A DNA stretch of 39,059 bases from Rhodothermia bacterium (lineage in GTDB: Bacteria > Bacteroidota > Rhodothermia > Rhodothermales > UBA2364): assembly GCA_017303715.1 (NCBI GenBank), contig JAFLBZ010000040.1, positions 1 to 39,059 of the forward strand, written 5' to 3'. The notes under the pieces are model-generated. The model was not told the origin of the DNA, ran no database searches, and saw only the letters and a list, made by a program, of their open reading frames with translations. This document shows positions 21,185-29,620 of the stretch, one piece after another (position 1 is the first letter of the stretch; the number at the start of each line of letters is the position of its first letter). A program made the translations under genes and the position numbers.

Positions 21185-23428
21185 TTAAGGTGATTGGTTT
21201 CCGTCGGGCTTTGGTTGGCTACCGTCCGATTTATTGCCCCTAATGCGATCGCGCAACCGCTCGATGACGGATTTTTTAGGCTTGGGTTGTTCCGTCTGGG
21301 TGGGTTGTGGTGCGGGTTGTGTCGTAGGCGCAGGTGTTGGGCTGGCTGTTGGTTTTTGCTGAACTGGTTTTGCTGCCTGTACGGGTGGTTTGGTGGGCGT
21401 TGGTTTTGTGGCAGGGCTTGTATTGGGCTTTAGGCGCGACGTTGTATTGTTTTTTGGTGGCGTTGGAACGACCTTGCTTGTTGTTGTGGCGGATGGTTTG
21501 GTAGCAGGCGGAACAATAACAGTTGGTTTTTTTGTTTTAACCAAGGTGTCCGATAGCAATCTGGTGGTTTGTGCATCAAACTCGCGAGTTAGGGCCTCAT
21601 AACCACTTAGGGTATAGATGAGGGTATGCGTTCGTGCAGAAACGGTAAGTTGGGCAGGTGTCACCACGCCGGTATCTGTTCCATCTAAGGTAATACTCGC
21701 ACCAGTTGGATTGGAATTAACTTGTATGGTAATTTCATTGGGCAGAATAGGTGTCATCTCAAGGGTAACCTTTTGTGGTGTGTTGCCTTGTCCTTCATTT
21801 ACGACAAGCAACCAGTTTAGGTCTTCAAACCCATCTTTAAAGGCAGAAACTTGGTATTTTCCGGGGGTTAACATAAGGTTTGTGGGAGATTGTGTGCTAA
21901 ATATTTCTCCCGTTTCTACCGACCGAATGTTTAATTTTGCGCCTCTAATGGGATTGGTACTGAACTGTACTTGGGTTTTATTGTTGTGGTTTAGATACCA
22001 CCAGCCGCCAGCCGTTACGCCGCCTATGCCCAAAAGCAGGATCAAGAAAATGGGCAATAGGTTTTTTTTCTTTTTCGATACTGTTATTGGTAGAGGGGTG
22101 GGTTCTGGGATGGGTTTCGCTTCAACGGTATCCACAGGGAAAAGTCGTCCGCCCAAATCTTCGGAAGTAAGGCTTGAGGATGCTTTCTCGGCCTTCCAAT
22201 CGGTGGAGGAGGGTTGGGGTGTGTTGTGTGTCGGCGTTGACCAAGTTGCCGATGGTTGTTCCCAATTTCCGGACGTTTTGGGCGCTGGCGCATCGTCCCA
22301 GTCGGTGGGAGGTGGTTCTGTAAATGCAGGGATTTGTTGAGCGGTTTGAATGAAGGGTGGCATGGGCGCATCCAAGGCTGGAAGTGGTTTCTGCCCCATG
22401 TCTTTCCAATCCTCCCGAAATGCGGGCATTGCCGCCTGCGTATCGGCTGTCCCAGAAGGTTTTGGTTGTGGGAAAGGTAGCAGAACGACAGGGCTTGAGA
22501 CGCCTAAAAAAGTGGGTTTTGGAGGAATTTGGCCTTGAATAACGGCTTTGTAGATAGGTTGTAAGACTTTTGCAAATTCCCCAACCGAGGCAAACCGGTC
22601 ATTCGGTTCTGGTGAAAGCAGTTTTATAATCACCATTTCTAAGGCTTCGGAGATGTCTGGATTTAGGGCACGGGGTGGCGTAAGGTTATCCACGGGAATC
22701 CGTTCCGATGCTGGCGCTGGTTGTTGGCCTGTCAAGGCGGTGTACAAGACGCCTCCAAAGCTGTACAAATCCGTCCAAGGGCCTTGTTCCATTCCTTTGT
22801 GGAAAAGTTCGGGTGCATCATATCCTGTACTGGCATAAGGGTGGGGCAGAACGGGATCGTATAGCCCATCATTCACCAAAATCATTTTGCCAGCAGCGGG
22901 CATGTAAATTTGTTCTGGTTTGATGCCTTTGTGTACCACTTTCTTATCATGGATGGCCTTTAAGCCTGTGAGCGCTAACAACGCATTTTCCAAAGCCATG
23001 CGTTCGGAAAGTCTTCCGCCATGTTTCATGATGAGATCCGAGAGGGTAAAACCTTCATAGTATGCACTCACCACATAGGCTGTAGAATTAGACGCAAATG
23101 CCTCGAAGACCTTAGCGACATTTGGATGGCTCATTTGGCGCAAAGCATCGCCCTCGTGTAGCATCATTTCGATGCCGCCCGCCAAATCAAAAACGGCTTG
23201 GGTGGTCATGGGTCTGATCTCGGTCTCGCCCAAATTTCTTGAAACAAGGTGCTTGGGGAACAATTCTTGTATCACCACCACCTGATTGTCAGGGTCTTGT
23301 GCCAAATAGGTAAAACCATTACCACTTTGCCTTAGCACCCTTCCAACCTTGTATTCACCGTTTAACTGGGTATTTAAGGGGAGGGCCTGATCGCTCCGAG
23401 GAGTTACATCTTCAAATAGGCTATCCAT
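21185..23428 (-). CDS. Membrane-anchored protein-kinase-like protein with PEGA domains (probable pseudokinase)
   Basis: A 747-residue protein from the ATG at 23428; the frame is open further upstream but homology starts here. Residues 20-300 are a eukaryotic-type kinase fold (GEYKVGRVLRQSGNGFTYLA, APELFHKGMEQGPWTDLYSF). The key residues are changed: the ATP-binding lysine is Gln 54 (VVVIQELFP), HRD is HKG (166-168) with Gln 173 for the metal-binding Asn, and DFG is NDG (186-188). Pro-rich linker to about 450, one membrane helix near 456-478 after KKKK, then two PEGA-type beta domains (the second with SNPTGASITLDGTDTG), and a Thr/Pro/Lys-rich tail. Transphosphorylation looks unlikely; a scaffold or sensor role is inferred. 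Between pgsA and pyrE. Confidence 0.87.
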   Translation of the reverse strand: MDSLFEDVTPRSDQALPLNTQLNGEYKVGRVLRQSGNGFTYLAQDPDNQVVVIQELFPKHLVSRNLGETEIRPMTTQAVFDLAGGIEMMLHEGDALRQMSHPNVAKVFEAFASNSTAYVVSAYYEGFTLSDLIMKHGGRLSERMALENALLALTGLKAIHDKKVVHKGIKPEQIYMPAAGKMILVNDGLYDPVLPHPYASTGYDAPELFHKGMEQGPWTDLYSFGGVLYTALTGQQPAPASERIPVDNLTPPRALNPDISEALEMVIIKLLSPEPNDRFASVGEFAKVLQPIYKAVIQGQIPPKPTFLGVSSPVVLLPFPQPKPSGTADTQAAMPAFREDWKDMGQKPLPALDAPMPPFIQTAQQIPAFTEPPPTDWDDAPAPKTSGNWEQPSATWSTPTHNTPQPSSTDWKAEKASSSLTSEDLGGRLFPVDTVEAKPIPEPTPLPITVSKKKKNLLPIFLILLLGIGGVTAGGWWYLNHNNKTQVQFSTNPIRGAKLNIRSVETGEIFSTQSPTNLMLTPGKYQVSAFKDGFEDLNWLLVVNEGQGNTPQKVTLEMTPILPNEITIQVNSNPTGASITLDGTDTGVVTPAQLTVSARTHTLIYTLSGYEALTREFDAQTTRLLSDTLVKTKKPTVIVPPATKPSATTTSKVVPTPPKNNTTSRLKPNTSPATKPTPTKPPVQAAKPVQQKPTASPTPAPTTQPAPQPTQTEQPKPKKSVIERLRDRIRGNKSDGSQPKPDGNQSP

Positions 23429-23583
23429 GACTTCAAGAGAGATATGGTGGAAGGAATACTGACATGCGGAAATCCGGCGTCGCAAAGGTGACGGAAATAT
23501 ACGGCATCACCCCGCTGGAATCCATCCCGCAGTACATAAAAACTTGACTGAAAAGCCTCTAATACGTTAAGGCATTGGGCTTG

Positions 23584-24177
23584 CTAAGGGGTTTGGTTGG
23601 CTGTTGATGGGGGGGCGAGGGCATAACGGGCGTATTGTAAACCTGTCACCAACGTAGAGATCAAGGTAAGCCACATCAAGAGCAACATCGGCCATTGGGT
23701 CAACAAAAAGCGGCTTATTGCTGCAATTGGCGGGAGGTGTGTGCAAATAAGCCAAACGAGAACCCAGCCCAAAAAGACAAATTGTATTGTGGTCTTTACC
23801 TTTGCACTGTAGAGGGTAGGGATGGAGGTGTTTTTGGATTCTGCCCAAGTACGGAGCATGGTTACGCCGAGGTCTCTGAGACCAATGAGGATAACAAACC
23901 ACCAAGGAATCTCTGGAACCAAAAAAGGGAGGATGATAAAGGTTCCCAGAACAAAGACCTTATCCGCCAGTGGATCTAAAAATTGACCAAATCGCGACTT
24001 TACCTTCCACGCTCGGGCCAATTTCCCATCCCAGTAGTCCGATAAGCCCGCAATGATAAAAACCAAGCCTCCCAGCATCCGTTTCTCTAAGGTGGGTGTG
24101 AGGATCAGCCAAATAAACAAGGGGGTCAGGACAATCCGGCTGATGCTTAAGAAGTTAGGGAGTATTTTTCGGGGCAC
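23584..24177 (-). CDS. pgsA: CDP-diacylglycerol-glycerol-3-phosphate 3-phosphatidyltransferase
   Basis: A 197-residue membrane enzyme that makes phosphatidylglycerol phosphate from CDP-diacylglycerol. The CDP-alcohol phosphotransferase motif is complete: D47-x2-D50-G51-x2-A54-R55-x8-G64-x3-D68-x3-D72 (SDYWDGKLARAWKVK, then GQFLDPLADK). The N-terminus ILPNFLSISRIVLTPLFIWL is the usual first helix, and several more helices follow to residue 190. The start is a GTG; no ATG lies in frame nearby. It is divergent from dnaK and lies 155 bases before the pseudokinase gene. Related alcohol phosphotransferases cannot be fully excluded, but PgsA fits best. Confidence 0.9.
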   Translation of the reverse strand: MPRKILPNFLSISRIVLTPLFIWLILTPTLEKRMLGGLVFIIAGLSDYWDGKLARAWKVKSRFGQFLDPLADKVFVLGTFIILPFLVPEIPWWFVILIGLRDLGVTMLRTWAESKNTSIPTLYSAKVKTTIQFVFLGWVLVWLICTHLPPIAAISRFLLTQWPMLLLMWLTLISTLVTGLQYARYALAPPSTANQTP

Positions 24178-24348
24178 TGGTTTGGACAGTTCGGTTTTGA
24201 GGTCTTTGTGCTACTATGACAACAAATCATATGCCTATGTTGTTGTGCAATGATTAGCGGGCAAAGCTAACGCTTTTTTGACCGACTAAGTTGCGGAGTT
24301 GTAAAGAATTAATGTATAGATTGGTAAAAAGTGTGACATTCTGGCATG

Positions 24349-24354
24349 TATAAT
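24349..24354 (+). promoter_or_regulatory. Possible -10 element upstream of dnaK
   Basis: TGTATAAT, an extended -10-like element, lies 77 bases before the dnaK start in the divergent 254-base region. No -35 at normal spacing is clear, and no CIRCE inverted repeat (TTAGCACTC type) was found, so heat-shock control by HrcA is not indicated. Confidence 0.3.
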
Positions 24355-24431
24355 GTGAACGGCACGCTGCTTGGTAATGGATATGGACAGAACAAAAATT
24401 TTGAATAACCAACATAGACACATTAAAGACA

Positions 24432-26330
24432 ATGGGAAAGATTATTGGAATTGACCTTGGGACTACAAACTCGGTTGTAGCCGTTATGGAAGGCAACGAA
24501 CCAGTTGTTATCGCAAATGCAGAAGGTGGGCGCACCACGCCTTCGGTTGTGGGTTTCAAGAAGGACGGTGAACGACTGGTGGGCGCACCCGCAAAACGTC
24601 AGGCGATCACAAATCCCCAAAATACGGTTTTTTCTGTAAAACGATTTATGGGACGGGGCTATGATGAAGTGGGTGAAGAACTGAAGCAAGTACCCTATCA
24701 AGTGGTACGTGGTGATGGCGGAACCGCACGGGTGAAAATCGAAGATAAAATCTATACGCCACAAGAAGTCTCTGCAATGATCTTGCAAAAGTTGAAGCAA
24801 ACTGCGGAGGATTATTTGGGTGAAAAAGTTACGGAAGCAGTGATTACCGTTCCGGCATACTTTAATGATGCACAACGTAAAGCAACAAAAGAAGCCGGTG
24901 AAATTGCTGGACTTACGGTGAAGCGTATCATTAACGAGCCAACCGCAGCGGCGTTGGCGTATGGCTTGGATAAGAAGAAAAGCCATATGAAGGTGGCCGT
25001 TTATGACTTGGGAGGTGGAACTTACGACATCTCCATCCTTGAATTGGGCGATGGTGTTTTTGAAGTCCTTTCTACAAATGGTGATACACACCTTGGTGGC
25101 GATAACTTTGACCAAGTACTGATTGACTATTTGGCAGATACCTTTAAAAAGGAAGAAGGGGTTGACCTACGGAAAGACCCAATGGCCTTGCAACGCCTTA
25201 AAGAGGCTGCCGAAAAAGCCAAAATTGAGTTGTCTTCCGCCACTTCTACGTCCATCAACTTGCCCTTTATCACTGCTACGGCTGACGGCCCGAAACACCT
25301 GAACATGGAAATGAGCCGAGGCAAGTTTGAACAATTGGTAGATCATTTGGTGCAACGTACCTTGGCGCCGATGAAAAAAGCACTTGCCGATGCCAAGCTG
25401 AATGCCTCGGAGGTGGATGAAGTGATCTTGGTGGGTGGCTCTACCCGTATTCCAAAAGTCCAGGAAGTGGTGGAGAACTTCTTCGGTAAAAAGCCAGATC
25501 GTTCGGTGAATCCAGACGAGGTAGTGGCCATTGGCGCTTCTGTCCAAGGGGGTGTTCTTTCTGGCGATATTACCGATATTCTCCTTTTAGACGTTACCCC
25601 GCTCAACCTGAGCATTGAAACCTTAGGCGGTGTGGCAACGGTGATGATTCCGGCCAATACCACCATCCCAACGAAAAAATCGGAGCGTTTCTCCACAGCT
25701 GCCGATAACCAGCCTTCTGTTGAAATCCATGTTCTGCAAGGAGACCGCACGATGGCGATAGACAATAAGTCTTTGGGTAAGTTTTACTTAGAGGGCATCC
25801 CACCCGCACCGCGTGGTATTCCTGCCATCGAAGTGATTTTTGATATTGATGCAAACGGTATTCTATCCGTCACGGCCAAAGACCAAGCGACGGGTAAAGA
25901 AAAAAACATCCGTATTGAGTCTTCCTCTGGTCTGTCGGAGCAAGAAATCCAAAAAATGCGGGATGCGGCTTCTCAACATGCCGAAGAAGACAAGAAACGG
26001 CGCGAAGAAGTCGAAAAGTTCAATGCGGCTGATACACTCATCTTCTCTTCAGAGAAAAACCTGAAAGACTACGGCGATAAAATTTCGGGGGATAAGAAGT
26101 CGGCCATCGAAACAGCGCTTGCCAAATTGAAAGAAGTTCATGCAGCCCGGAATGCGGTGGAGTTGGAGACGGCGGTTAATGCCCTGAACGAAGCATGGAG
26201 CGCTGCCAGTGAAGAACTCTACAAGGCACAGTCCGAGGAAGCGGCGAATGCCCAAGGCAATCCCGACGAACCAGAAATGGCCTCGAAAGATGCAGGTATG
26301 GAAGATGCCAATTTTACAGAAGTGAAATAA
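24432..26330 (+). CDS. dnaK: Molecular chaperone DnaK (Hsp70)
   Basis: A 632-residue Hsp70. The ATPase domain opens [20 protein letters not shown] and carries [33 protein letters not shown] and [14 protein letters not shown]. The substrate-binding domain begins after the linker ([20 protein letters not shown]) and includes [18 protein letters not shown]. The lid is helical and the tail acidic, ending DANFTEVK. It binds unfolded peptides in the cytosol with DnaJ and GrpE, neither of which is encoded here. Length is normal. It is a single-gene unit, divergent from pgsA, with a strong terminator. Confidence 0.98.
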   Translation: MGKIIGIDLGTTNSVVAVMEGNEPVVIANAEGGRTTPSVVGFKKDGERLVGAPAKRQAITNPQNTVFSVKRFMGRGYDEVGEELKQVPYQVVRGDGGTARVKIEDKIYTPQEVSAMILQKLKQTAEDYLGEKVTEAVITVPAYFNDAQRKATKEAGEIAGLTVKRIINEPTAAALAYGLDKKKSHMKVAVYDLGGGTYDISILELGDGVFEVLSTNGDTHLGGDNFDQVLIDYLADTFKKEEGVDLRKDPMALQRLKEAAEKAKIELSSATSTSINLPFITATADGPKHLNMEMSRGKFEQLVDHLVQRTLAPMKKALADAKLNASEVDEVILVGGSTRIPKVQEVVENFFGKKPDRSVNPDEVVAIGASVQGGVLSGDITDILLLDVTPLNLSIETLGGVATVMIPANTTIPTKKSERFSTAADNQPSVEIHVLQGDRTMAIDNKSLGKFYLEGIPPAPRGIPAIEVIFDIDANGILSVTAKDQATGKEKNIRIESSSGLSEQEIQKMRDAASQHAEEDKKRREEVEKFNAADTLIFSSEKNLKDYGDKISGDKKSAIETALAKLKEVHAARNAVELETAVNALNEAWSAASEELYKAQSEEAANAQGNPDEPEMASKDAGMEDANFTEVK

Positions 26331-26348
26331 ACACTTTTGTTTAGCTGT

Positions 26349-26384
26349 AAAACGCCGGTGGAGAAAATCTTCCGGCGTTTTTTT
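26349..26384 (+). terminator. Rho-independent terminator of dnaK
   Basis: The stem AAACGCCGG/CCGGCGTTT with a 13-base loop is followed by an unbroken T run. It starts about 20 bases past the dnaK stop. Confidence 0.93.
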
Positions 26385-26618
26385 GTGCTCCCGCCTTTAG
26401 CATTGTGACTTACCAATCATTAATAACGATAACCAACCACTCATTATGGTACAGTCAAAAAGAAGTTAAAGTATATAAATACAGTTTGAAGTGGTGCAAT
26501 CTGTTTCATGGAATATGGTACAAATTGAAACGGCTCATGCTTACATAGGGTTCAAAAAAGTTTATGCTATATGCAAAAAATAAAGCCCGACCTTATAGAG
26601 AGCGAAAAGGTGACCACG

Positions 26619-27137
26619 ATGTATCGTCTCTTGCTGTTCATATTCCTCTTCGGGCTGTTTGGTTGCCCATTAATCCCCAACGGTGGCGATCCGTTCCGGC
26701 ATTTTCCTTATCCACAAAGCATTGCAATAAATCTTGATCCTTCTGATGGAAAGCGTCCTGTTCATGCACCTGCTGTTTTAGAAGGTAGTATAGAAGGTCG
26801 GGCTGGGACATTAAGAGAGGTATCGGTGTTTTTTGAGTCTTCTGATGATTTGGTGGTAGCGCCGCCTACCAGCAGTACGCTTGCCACACTCTCTGAACAA
26901 GAAAAAAAAACGTGGCGCATTTATGTTAAAAAAGGCGCTGATTTGCCTGATGCTGGCGGGTCATGGGTGCGTCTTAGGGTGGTTTATTTGCCGGATTATG
27001 AGCGGTTGTTGGCATTGATTGCAGACGAAAACAAGTTTCCCCATGAAGAAATCCGTTCTTCTTACCGCTCGACCACTTTGCAAAGTCAGTTACAAGGGGC
27101 GCGTGCAACCGATGCCGCAAGACTGTTTTTTGAGTAG
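26619..27137 (+). CDS. Lipoprotein of unknown function, first gene of the seven-gene cluster
   Basis: A 172-residue protein from the ATG at 26619; the open frame reaches back to 26571, but this start gives MYRLLLFIFLFGLFGCPLIP, a lipoprotein signal with lipobox LFGC (Cys 16). AAAAGGTG lies shortly before it. The mature protein looks beta-rich (SIAINLDPSDGKRPVHAPAV, VSVFFESSDDLVV) with a helical C-terminus (RATDAARLFF). No family was recognised. About 290 bases separate it from dnaK, with the dnaK terminator and then an A/T-rich promoter-like stretch. The gap to the next gene is 33 bases and contains a duplication of its own stop-codon region. Confidence 0.75.
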   Translation: MYRLLLFIFLFGLFGCPLIPNGGDPFRHFPYPQSIAINLDPSDGKRPVHAPAVLEGSIEGRAGTLREVSVFFESSDDLVVAPPTSSTLATLSEQEKKTWRIYVKKGADLPDAGGSWVRLRVVYLPDYERLLALIADENKFPHEEIRSSYRSTTLQSQLQGARATDAARLFFE

Positions 27138-27160
27138 CGTAAATTTTTGAGTAGCGTAAA
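27127..27160. repeat. Perfect 17-bp tandem duplication across a stop codon
   Basis: TTTTTGAGTAGCGTAAA occurs twice, back to back. The first copy carries the last codons and the TAG stop of the lipoprotein gene; the second lies in the spacer before the next gene. Confidence 0.97.
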
Positions 27161-27170
27161 CAAAACGACC

Positions 27171-27755
27171 ATGAATACATCCCCCAACATTACAACGGAT
27201 GCACAAAAAAAGACCTCTGTTTTCGGGTTGGTCTTTGGCATGATGGCTGCGCCCGGGCAACTGCTCCAAAAATCGCTTTCTAATGTCTCGTGGGCTGTGG
27301 CGTATGGTATTTCTGGTGTGGCCTTTCTCTTGTTTTTCTTGCAAACCGGTTTAGATATGATGCGTGCCGGAAAAATGGATACAGAGGAGGTGGTTTTATT
27401 GTCTGGACTGGGCTTCCTTTATGGCACATTGGGTGTAATGATAGTTGGCGTTTTTGCTTGGGCTGGTATTCAAGGTTTTGGCAAAACACATAACATGCAA
27501 GAAATCTTACGGGCCTTTGGTTTGGCCTATAGCCCCACATTGGTCTATGCCGTATGTGGGCTGGTCTTTAATGTGGTTTTGGAGTGGAATACGGCGGTGG
27601 CTTTTGGCGTAACAGGTTTGTTGTGGGCACTCAACCCCATCTCGGCCACCATCCGACATTTTTGTGAAGATAAAACCACCCCTGCGGTTGTCCTGACCAC
27701 CATTTGTGGCTTGTTAATGCTGATCGGTTGGGCATTTTTAGGAGGTGCATTATGA
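27171..27755 (+). CDS. Yip1-like polytopic membrane protein
   Basis: A 194-residue protein from the ATG at 27171; the frame is open to 27147, but this start keeps the context AAACGACCATGAA shared with the gene at 29621. A hydrophilic N-terminus (about 30 residues) is followed by GMMAAPGQLLQKSLSNVSWA, as in Yip1-domain proteins, where a short helix leads into a bundle of about five membrane helices (40-60, 75-95, 110-130, 135-160, 170-193). Bacterial Yip1-like proteins have no fixed function. The stop codon overlaps the next start (ATGA), showing translational coupling. Confidence 0.75.
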   Translation: MNTSPNITTDAQKKTSVFGLVFGMMAAPGQLLQKSLSNVSWAVAYGISGVAFLLFFLQTGLDMMRAGKMDTEEVVLLSGLGFLYGTLGVMIVGVFAWAGIQGFGKTHNMQEILRAFGLAYSPTLVYAVCGLVFNVVLEWNTAVAFGVTGLLWALNPISATIRHFCEDKTTPAVVLTTICGLLMLIGWAFLGGAL

Positions 27756-28186
27756 AACAGCAAATTACGGTTGGCGCAGCACTGCTTTTTGGTGTTTTTG
27801 GTTTTTTAGCGGCTTTAGATCACGAAAACGGGTTGCTCTTGGTGCTGATAGCTGTGGGATTGGGCGCTTTAGGCATTGTTGCCTTGCAATCACTGTTGAC
27901 AAGGTTTAACGAGGTGGTACAGGCGAGTTCTGAAATGGGCTTTTTGGCCATTAAACAAGGATTGGCCTTTTTTGTGCCTTTTGTGGTTTTGGCAATAGTG
28001 GCTGATGGTTTTTTTGAATGGCACTCGGCTCAGGCTTTTTTCTCGGCAGGAGTCTCTGCTTTGGGTGCCTCTTGTGGGGCATATTTAATGCAACAAGGGG
28101 CTTCAAAAATGGGTGGTTTTGTGGTTCCAATGGCTTGGGCTTTAGGCTGTTCGGCCATTTGGATGCTCCTTACTGCTGCTTTTTAA
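27752..28186 (+). CDS. Small four-helix membrane protein of unknown function
   Basis: A 144-residue, nearly all-hydrophobic protein with about four membrane helices (6-24, 27-45, 63-84, 90-107, plus a final one at 118-140). The start at 27752 overlaps the preceding stop in ATGA, and AGGAGG lies 5 bases before it, a textbook ribosome-binding site. No family was recognised; composition resembles small membrane accessory subunits. Its gene sits between the Yip1-like gene and the double zinc-ribbon gene. Confidence 0.72.
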   Translation: MKQQITVGAALLFGVFGFLAALDHENGLLLVLIAVGLGALGIVALQSLLTRFNEVVQASSEMGFLAIKQGLAFFVPFVVLAIVADGFFEWHSAQAFFSAGVSALGASCGAYLMQQGASKMGGFVVPMAWALGCSAIWMLLTAAF

Positions 28187-28234
28187 ACAATGGTTCCTTG
28201 CTTTTTGTATGAGCATGGCAACAGGAGAAATACA

Positions 28235-29596
28235 ATGGAAGAAGATGATATCCTTACGTTAGAAGGAGCCTACGAGGCACGCCAAGAAGGTTTTTTGAGC
28301 CGTTCGGCACTCCAAGCGCTACGCCGGATTCCGCATCTGGTGGTCAGTCCGCTTTCTCCTTTAGCCCATCTGGAGCCAAAAGCCGAACGGGACGATCCTG
28401 CGGCACTACTCCGAACATGGCAACAAGAACATGAGGTTTGGACGTGGGCGATGCCAGCGCTAATGAATCCCCACCGCGCCATAACGCTTTTAATGGGCGA
28501 TACCGACACCGCTGTTCTAGGGCAATATCTATGGGAAGACCCGTATGGACTGATGCCGGGTATTCGGGTGGGCATCGAGCCAGAACAGATCGCCGTTGAA
28601 GGCCCTATTTTGCCGGAAACGGTTTTGATGGGGCTTTTAGAAACGTTGCACCTTTCTGGAATGCCAGAAACCGAGCCAATCCGTATTCAACTCTCCAAAC
28701 GGGCCTTTTGGACGGTGATGACGTTGTTGGATGCCTATCGGATGGCGCTCCTCAAAAACAGGCTTTTGCGTAAAGGTGGCTTCCCAAAAGGTGTTTCTCT
28801 ACGTTTGCTACAGGAGGCATGGGTTTTGGGCTGTTCACAAAAAGACCTCGGCTGGGCAGTGACCATGTATGCAAGTTTATTGCCAGACGATGTGCCACCG
28901 AATTTTGAGGCCGCATTACCTCAAGCACTGGTCGAATTATCGGAAGCAGGGTTGTTGAGTGTTTTGAACCCTGAAGACGGGAGAGAAGACGAGCCAATTT
29001 ATGTCTTTGACGAGGCTTTAGAGGTCTTTTTCCAAACACTTGTACCCTCTTCCATGCTGTTTGGTTTGGTGGTCCAGACGATACAACAACCTGAACAAGT
29101 GGCGTATAGTGTTTTGGGTGGCTGGCGGAGCAGTTCCGGAATTTGGTTGGCAGATTTTGCCGAGTTTGCTACAGGAAGTGTAGAACTAATGTTTGTGGGG
29201 CCGCACTTTGTGCATACTGCTTTAGAAACGTTGATCATTACCGATTCCCTAACGACAAATGTCCAGCCCTATACCCCAGACCAACGGTATCACCCCGATG
29301 TTTTGGCGCGGGCGCTCATGGATACACGAAAAACCATAAACCCGACGCCAGTCGTAACCATTCCGGTAAATCCTGCCTTTGGCGAGGTGCAGGTTTCTGT
29401 TTCCGATCATCCACCTGTTGCGGAACAATCTTGTTCGACTTGTGGACATCCACTTGCACCTGATGCCCGATTCTGTGCCCAATGTGGCATGGCGGTACAA
29501 GAAGTGGCGGTGGCCGTTCCCACTTGTCCGGCCTGTGGAACCGCCTTGCGCGAAGGCGTCCGGTTCTGTACAAAATGTGGTATGGCAGTCCAATAG
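28235..29596 (+). CDS. Protein with C-terminal double zinc ribbon, unknown N-terminal domains
   Basis: A 453-residue protein. The start at 28235 is favoured by AGGAG 8 bases upstream over an upstream in-frame start at 28190. The last 54 residues are two zinc ribbons of the form CxxCGxxLxxxxxFCxxCGMAVQ, starting at Cys 400 and Cys 431, near-duplicates of each other. Residues 1-390 show no recognised family. They look like mixed alpha/beta with helical repeats (LLETLHLSGMPETEPI, TVMTLLDAYRMALLKNRLLR) and could be one or two winged-helix-like folds. There is no signal peptide or membrane helix, so it is cytosolic. A second zinc-ribbon protein is encoded at the end of the same cluster. Confidence 0.8.
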   Translation: MEEDDILTLEGAYEARQEGFLSRSALQALRRIPHLVVSPLSPLAHLEPKAERDDPAALLRTWQQEHEVWTWAMPALMNPHRAITLLMGDTDTAVLGQYLWEDPYGLMPGIRVGIEPEQIAVEGPILPETVLMGLLETLHLSGMPETEPIRIQLSKRAFWTVMTLLDAYRMALLKNRLLRKGGFPKGVSLRLLQEAWVLGCSQKDLGWAVTMYASLLPDDVPPNFEAALPQALVELSEAGLLSVLNPEDGREDEPIYVFDEALEVFFQTLVPSSMLFGLVVQTIQQPEQVAYSVLGGWRSSSGIWLADFAEFATGSVELMFVGPHFVHTALETLIITDSLTTNVQPYTPDQRYHPDVLARALMDTRKTINPTPVVTIPVNPAFGEVQVSVSDHPPVAEQSCSTCGHPLAPDARFCAQCGMAVQEVAVAVPTCPACGTALREGVRFCTKCGMAVQ

Positions 29597-29620
29597 TCAT
29601 TTTACAAAAACCAAACGACC

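Noticed and set aside
24178-24431. Possible CIRCE element in front of dnaK
   Set aside because: The short repeat TTAGC/GCTAA at 24252-24275 does not match the CIRCE consensus in arm sequence or spacing.
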